A stretch of 64,000 nucleotides of DNA from Cryobacterium soli. Lineage in GTDB: Bacteria; Actinomycetota; Actinomycetes; Actinomycetales; Microbacteriaceae. The stretch spans positions 3,038,001 through 3,102,000 of the forward strand of contig NZ_CP030033.1 of assembly GCF_003611035.1 (NCBI RefSeq), given 5' to 3'. The notes beneath the pieces are model-generated. The model was not told the origin of the DNA, did no database searches, and worked only from the letters and a program-made list of their open reading frames with translations. A program made the translations under genes and the position numbers. Positions 60,587 to 64,000 of this stretch are shown here, piece after piece. Position 1 is the stretch's first letter; each line of letters begins with the position of its first letter.

Positions 60587-60605
60587 CGTATCGACGCGGC
60601 GAAGG

Positions 60606-61406
60606 TCAGATCGCGTCGGACTCCACAGGCTCCGCGGAGAGCAGCTGGTGCACGCCGTCGAGGATCTCGTCGGGGCGGAACGGGTAGCGGGCGATCTCGG
60701 CGGTGTCGCTGATGCCGGTGAGCACGAGCACGGTGTGCAGCCCGGCCTCGATCCCGGCCACGATGTCGGTGTCCATCCGGTCTCCGATCATGCCGGTGTT
60801 CTCCGAGTGTGCGCCGATGCGGTTCATCGCGGAACGGAACATCATCGGATTGGGCTTGCCAACCACGTAGGGCTCCATGCCCGTGGCCTTCGTGATGAGC
60901 GCGGCGATGGCGCCCGTGGCCGGCATCGGTCCCTCGGCACTGGGGCCTGTCGCATCCGGGTTGGTGACAATGAAGCGGGCGCCCTTGAGCAGCAGACGGA
61001 TGGCCTTGGTGATGGCTTCGAACGAGTAGTTGCGGGTCTCGCCCACCACCACGTAGTCCGGGTTGGTCTCGGTCATGATGAAGCCGGCCTCGTGCAGCGC
61101 GGTGGTGAGCCCGACCTCACCGATCACGAAGGCGGTGCCGCCGGGGCTCTGCTGCTTGAGGAAGTCGGCCGTGGCCAGCGCCGAGGTCCAGATGCGCTCC
61201 TCGGGAACATTGAGGCCGGAGGAGCGCAGCCGCGCCGACAGGTCACGCGGGGTGAAGATGGAGTTGTTGGTGAGTACCAGGAACGGAGTGCCTGCATCGG
61301 TCCACTGCTGTAGCAGTTCGGCCGCACCGGGCAGGGCCTGGTTCTCGTGCACCAGGACTCCGTCCATGTCGGTGAGCCAGCATTCGATCTCGTCACGCGT
61401 TCTCAT
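60606..61406 (-). CDS. NagD-like HAD-IIA phosphatase
   Basis: 266 residues from ATG 61406 (GAAGGAG upstream). HAD motifs: nucleophile D13 and D15 in LTDMDGVLVH, motif II LTNNS, the lysine in GKPNPMMF and motif IV MIGDRMDTDI. The cap is of the C2A type. It dephosphorylates small phosphate esters (nucleotides, sugar phosphates) in relatives. Confidence 0.92.
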   Translation of the reverse strand: MRTRDEIECWLTDMDGVLVHENQALPGAAELLQQWTDAGTPFLVLTNNSIFTPRDLSARLRSSGLNVPEERIWTSALATADFLKQQSPGGTAFVIGEVGLTTALHEAGFIMTETNPDYVVVGETRNYSFEAITKAIRLLLKGARFIVTNPDATGPSAEGPMPATGAIAALITKATGMEPYVVGKPNPMMFRSAMNRIGAHSENTGMIGDRMDTDIVAGIEAGLHTVLVLTGISDTAEIARYPFRPDEILDGVHQLLSAEPVESDAI

Positions 61407-61530
61407 GGCGGGCTCCTTCGTGTGGGGGCGGTGCGGTCGGCGGTCTCTGTGACGCCGCCCTCTCAGACTATCGGGCGAGGTCCGCCGGGCGTTCGGCTGG
61501 GTGCTCTCAGCACGGACGCCCAGCCCGCGC

Positions 61531-62175
61531 TCAGCTGGTGAGCCAGATGGCCACGGCCGCGTCGGGTGCGAGCGGATGCAGCCCGCCGGCAGGCAGCCGC
61601 ACGGTGGCCGCATCGACGACGTCGAGCCGGCTGCCCGGCACAATGCCGGCATCCGCCAAGGCGCGCAGGATGGCCGGATCGCGGTCGCTGACCCGCAGCA
61701 CGGTTCCGGAATGGCCGGGTACGGCATCGGCGAGCACCACCGCGGGCACCGGTGCCGTCGAACCGTCCGCGGCGGGGATGAGATCCCCGTGGGGGTCGGC
61801 CGTGGGATGACCCAGGTGCGTGTCGATGGCTTCGAGGAGACGGTCGGAGATGGCGTGCTCGAGCACCTCGGCCTCGTCGTGCACCTCGTCCCAGGTATAA
61901 CCGAGCTCCCGCACCAGCCAGGTCTCGATCAGGCGGTGCCGGCGCACCACAGCGGTCGCCTGCAACCGGCCGGCCGGGGTGAGCGTGAGTGGCCCGTAGG
62001 GCACATGGGAGATCAGGCCATCTGCGGCCAGCTTCTTCACCATCTCGGTCACCGATGACGGCGCGATGCCCAGCCGGGTGGCCAGGGCCTTGGGCGTGAT
62101 CGGCTCCGCCTGCCACTCGGTGTGGGCGTAGATGGTCTTGAGGTAGTCCTCGGCGGCTGCAGTGGGGGCTTTCAT
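61531..62175 (-). CDS. DtxR/MntR-family metal-dependent regulator
   Basis: 214 residues from ATG 62175. Winged helix: PITPKALATRLGIAPSSVTEMVKKLAADGLISHVPYG. The dimerisation/metal-binding domain has RRHRLIETWLVRELGYTWDEVHDEAEVLEHAISD, and a C-terminal FeoA/SH3-like domain spans about 145-214. It lies 26 bases after mntH on the same strand, so it is most likely manganese-responsive and feeds back on the transporter. Confidence 0.92.
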   Translation of the reverse strand: MKAPTAAAEDYLKTIYAHTEWQAEPITPKALATRLGIAPSSVTEMVKKLAADGLISHVPYGPLTLTPAGRLQATAVVRRHRLIETWLVRELGYTWDEVHDEAEVLEHAISDRLLEAIDTHLGHPTADPHGDLIPAADGSTAPVPAVVLADAVPGHSGTVLRVSDRDPAILRALADAGIVPGSRLDVVDAATVRLPAGGLHPLAPDAAVAIWLTS

Positions 62176-62201
62176 GGCGTCTTCAGGGTATCGGCCCTGG
62201 C

Positions 62202-63482
62202 TTATCCGGCGCTGAAGACCAGCACCAGGAGCACGGCGTTGAGTGCCACCAGCAGCACGGCCGCCACGGCCCCCGCGGCCGTGGTGAACCAGCGGTTGGT
62301 GAAGTCGCCGAGCAGGCCCCGCTGCGCGGTGAGCCAGACCAGCGGGATCAGGGCGAACGGGATGCCGAACGACAGCACCACCTGGCTGAGCACAAGCGCC
62401 TGGGTGGGGTCGAAGCCCACGCCCAGGATCAACAGGGCCGGGATGAGGGTGACCACGCGGCGCAGCAGCAGCGGCACCCGCACCTTGAGCAGGCCGTGCA
62501 TGATCTCGGCGCCGGCGTACGCTCCAACCGAGGTGGAGGCCAGCCCAGAGGCCAGCAGGCCCACGGCGAACACCGTTGCGACGACCGGGCCCAGACCGCT
62601 CTGCAGGGCGAGGTAGGCGCCCTCGAGGGAGTCGGTGCCCGGCACGCCCTGCAGGGCCGAGGCCGCCAGCAGCAGGATGGCGAGGTTCACGGTGCCGGCG
62701 ATGAGCATCGCGATCGACACATCCCACTTGGTCGCCCAGAGTAGTCGCCGGGTCGCCGCCGGCCCCTCCTGCATCGGGAACCTGTCCCGGGTGAGCGCCG
62801 AATGTGCGTAGATCGCATGCGGCATGATCGTGGCGCCCAGGATCGACGCCGCGAGCAGCACCGAGTCGGTGCCCTCGAAGCGCGGCACGAGCCCGGCGAC
62901 GACACCGCCGGCATCCGGCGGTGAGAAGAAGACGCCGGCGGTGAACCCCACCGTGATGATCAGCAGCAGCGCCACGATCACCCGTTCGAAGACGCGCGGG
63001 CCCCGCCGGGTCTGCACGGTCAGCACGATCATCGAGATCACGCCGGTGATCACACCGCCGGTCAGCAGCGGTAGCCCGAAGAGCAGGTTCAGTGCCACGG
63101 CCCCGCCGATGATCTCGGCCAGGTCGGTGGCCATGGCCACGAGCTCGGCCTGCACCCAGTACAGCCGCCGGGTCGCGGGCCGGCGCAGCCGCACACCGAG
63201 CACCTCCGGCAGGCTCGTTCCGGTGACGATGCCGAGCTTGGCGGAGAGGTACTGAATCAGCCAGGCCATCAGGTTTCCGGCCACGACCACCCACACGAGC
63301 AGGTAGCCGTAGCGGGCGCCGGCGGTCATATTGCTGGCCACATTGCCCGGGTCGAGGTAGGCGACCCCCGCGACCAGGGCGGGGCCGAGCAGCCAGAGCA
63401 GGCGGGTCGATCCGACGCCGCGCACGGCGGGCGGCGAGGCCGGGGCTTCGATGGCGGAAGCGGACCTGTCGGTTTGAGGCAT
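62202..63482 (-). CDS. mntH: Nramp-family manganese/iron transporter MntH
   Basis: 426 residues with about eleven membrane helices. The Nramp metal-binding motifs are intact: DPGN in helix one (VAYLDPGNVAS) and MPHAIY in helix six (IMPHAIYAHS). Imports Mn2+ (also Fe2+) with protons. Leaderless, with TAGGGT at -12 to -7 of ATG 63482; an overlapping inverted repeat is a candidate MntR box. Confidence 0.95.
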   Translation of the reverse strand: MPQTDRSASAIEAPASPPAVRGVGSTRLLWLLGPALVAGVAYLDPGNVASNMTAGARYGYLLVWVVVAGNLMAWLIQYLSAKLGIVTGTSLPEVLGVRLRRPATRRLYWVQAELVAMATDLAEIIGGAVALNLLFGLPLLTGGVITGVISMIVLTVQTRRGPRVFERVIVALLLIITVGFTAGVFFSPPDAGGVVAGLVPRFEGTDSVLLAASILGATIMPHAIYAHSALTRDRFPMQEGPAATRRLLWATKWDVSIAMLIAGTVNLAILLLAASALQGVPGTDSLEGAYLALQSGLGPVVATVFAVGLLASGLASTSVGAYAGAEIMHGLLKVRVPLLLRRVVTLIPALLILGVGFDPTQALVLSQVVLSFGIPFALIPLVWLTAQRGLLGDFTNRWFTTAAGAVAAVLLVALNAVLLVLVFSAG

Positions 63483-63508
63483 GCCTAAACCCTACGTCTT
63501 TTTTAGGC
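63483..63508 (-). promoter_or_regulatory. mntH promoter with overlapping inverted repeat
   Basis: GCCTAAA (63483-63489) and TTTAGGC (63502-63508) are inverted with a 12-base spacer. The -10 hexamer TAGGGT (63489-63494) lies between them. It also overlaps the stop codon of the upstream MFS gene. Position suits repression by the MntR-like protein. Confidence 0.5.
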
Positions 63509-64000
63509 TCGCCGAAAGATCAGGTGCCATGGTGTCGGTATCGCGGCGGGCGATGACCATGATCCCCGCGGCGGAACCGGCGAAGAGGGCGGCCAGCAGG
63601 GCCCAGCCCACCGGCCCGTGGGTGAGCACGGTGGCGGTGATCACGAGGGGTGCCACCATGGCGCCGAGGGAGAATCCCATCGAGAAGACGCCCTGGTAGG
63701 CGCCGGCCCGATCGGGTTCGGCCAGCTCGAAGCTCAGACCCCAGGTGCCGGCCGACGAGAGCACCTCTGCGAAGGTGTGCAGCAGCATCGCCACGACGAG
63801 CAGCGCGACGGCGGCCACGACCGGCACCGCACCGGACCCCGCGTAGGCCAGGCAGGCGACCAGCATCAGCAGCCCGGCCAGGCCCACCGCGTTCCCAGCG
63901 CGTCGCACGTCGTGGGTGCCCCGCGACAGCGGAATCTGGAAGGCGATCACGAGCGTGGTGTTCACGATCAGCAGCACCGAGACCATGACCGTGGGCGCCT
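63492..64000 (-). CDS. MFS transporter, C-terminal part (5' partial)
   Basis: About 169 residues, open through the window edge; the ATG at 63986 is internal. Five or six membrane helices of the C-terminal MFS half, with RDTDTMAPDLSASLKKT as the soluble tail. Substrate unknown. Stop TAG lies 9 bases before the mntH start on the same strand. Confidence 0.8.
   Translation of the reverse strand, partial: APTVMVSVLLIVNTTLVIAFQIPLSRGTHDVRRAGNAVGLAGLLMLVACLAYAGSGAVPVVAAVALLVVAMLLHTFAEVLSSAGTWGLSFELAEPDRAGAYQGVFSMGFSLGAMVAPLVITATVLTHGPVGWALLAALFAGSAAGIMVIARRDTDTMAPDLSASLKKT

Noticed and set aside
1..64000. CRISPR arrays, prophage, insertion sequences, toxin-antitoxin or other defence islands
   Set aside because: I looked for regularly spaced direct repeats, transposase or integrase motifs and nuclease/methylase pairs and found none. 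The only nuclease-like gene is the DUF222/HNH protein.

Overview
The window is high-GC actinobacterial DNA, most likely from a member of the Microbacteriaceae (Cryobacterium-like). This is inferred from gene content: a DUF222/HNH protein, the Asp23/DUF2273/AmaP envelope cluster, a proposed F420-0 transporter beside fbiA, the zinc-ribbon and 40-residue small proteins, and many leaderless GTG/ATG starts. I see no rRNA, tRNA, CRISPR array, phage or transposase. The DNA reads as chromosome made of short operons.

Layout, left to right. 0-5 kb: the 3' end of a membrane protein, then a membrane-tethered PTS EIIA domain, an arylsulfatase and its formylglycine-generating enzyme (minus strand). 5-7 kb: DUF222/HNH protein with in-frame tandem repeats. 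7.4-14.8 kb: moaA, a cysteine-bearing HTH regulator, DedA, a Rieske protein, then DUF2249, an NnrS-like membrane protein and a very large copper nitrite reductase (NirK) fused to membrane and cupredoxin domains. 14.9-22.2 kb (minus): lysoplasmalogenase-like protein, a membrane protein, an alpha/beta hydrolase, ASCH protein, fbiA and a three-gene ABC importer of the proposed F420-0 type. 22.7-26.3 kb: FAD oxidoreductase, a small membrane protein and a MocR regulator. 26.6-37.1 kb (plus): a coherent catabolic island made of beta-ureidopropionase, dihydropyrimidinase, an LLM-class (F420/flavin) oxidoreductase, a NMT1/Thi5-type ABC importer, a class III aminotransferase and CoA-acylating methylmalonate/malonate-semialdehyde dehydrogenase. 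Together these would take a dihydropyrimidine or hydantoin-like compound through beta-alanine to acetyl-CoA. 37-49 kb: small stress and signalling genes, an FGGY kinase, efflux and regulator pairs, and the Asp23 envelope operon. 49-54 kb: ROK regulator plus a xylose-type sugar ABC importer. 54-64 kb: a NodA-like acyltransferase, LysR regulators, pyrE with a large repeat-rich septum-formation-like protein, a NagD-like phosphatase and an mntR-like/mntH metal pair.

The most unusual signal is a 57-bp imperfect palindrome present four times. One copy is inside the fbiA reading frame and one near the 5' end of the neighbouring ABC ATPase gene. The other two are in tandem between convergent genes at about 53.9-54.0 kb. 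The length is exactly 19 codons, and all four copies are open in the same frame, giving related 19-residue peptides. It behaves like a coding-compatible palindromic element. Three other palindromic repeat families lie between genes. Eleven genes carry an NANNNT -10 hexamer at exactly -12 to -7 from the start codon, which indicates widespread leaderless transcription.
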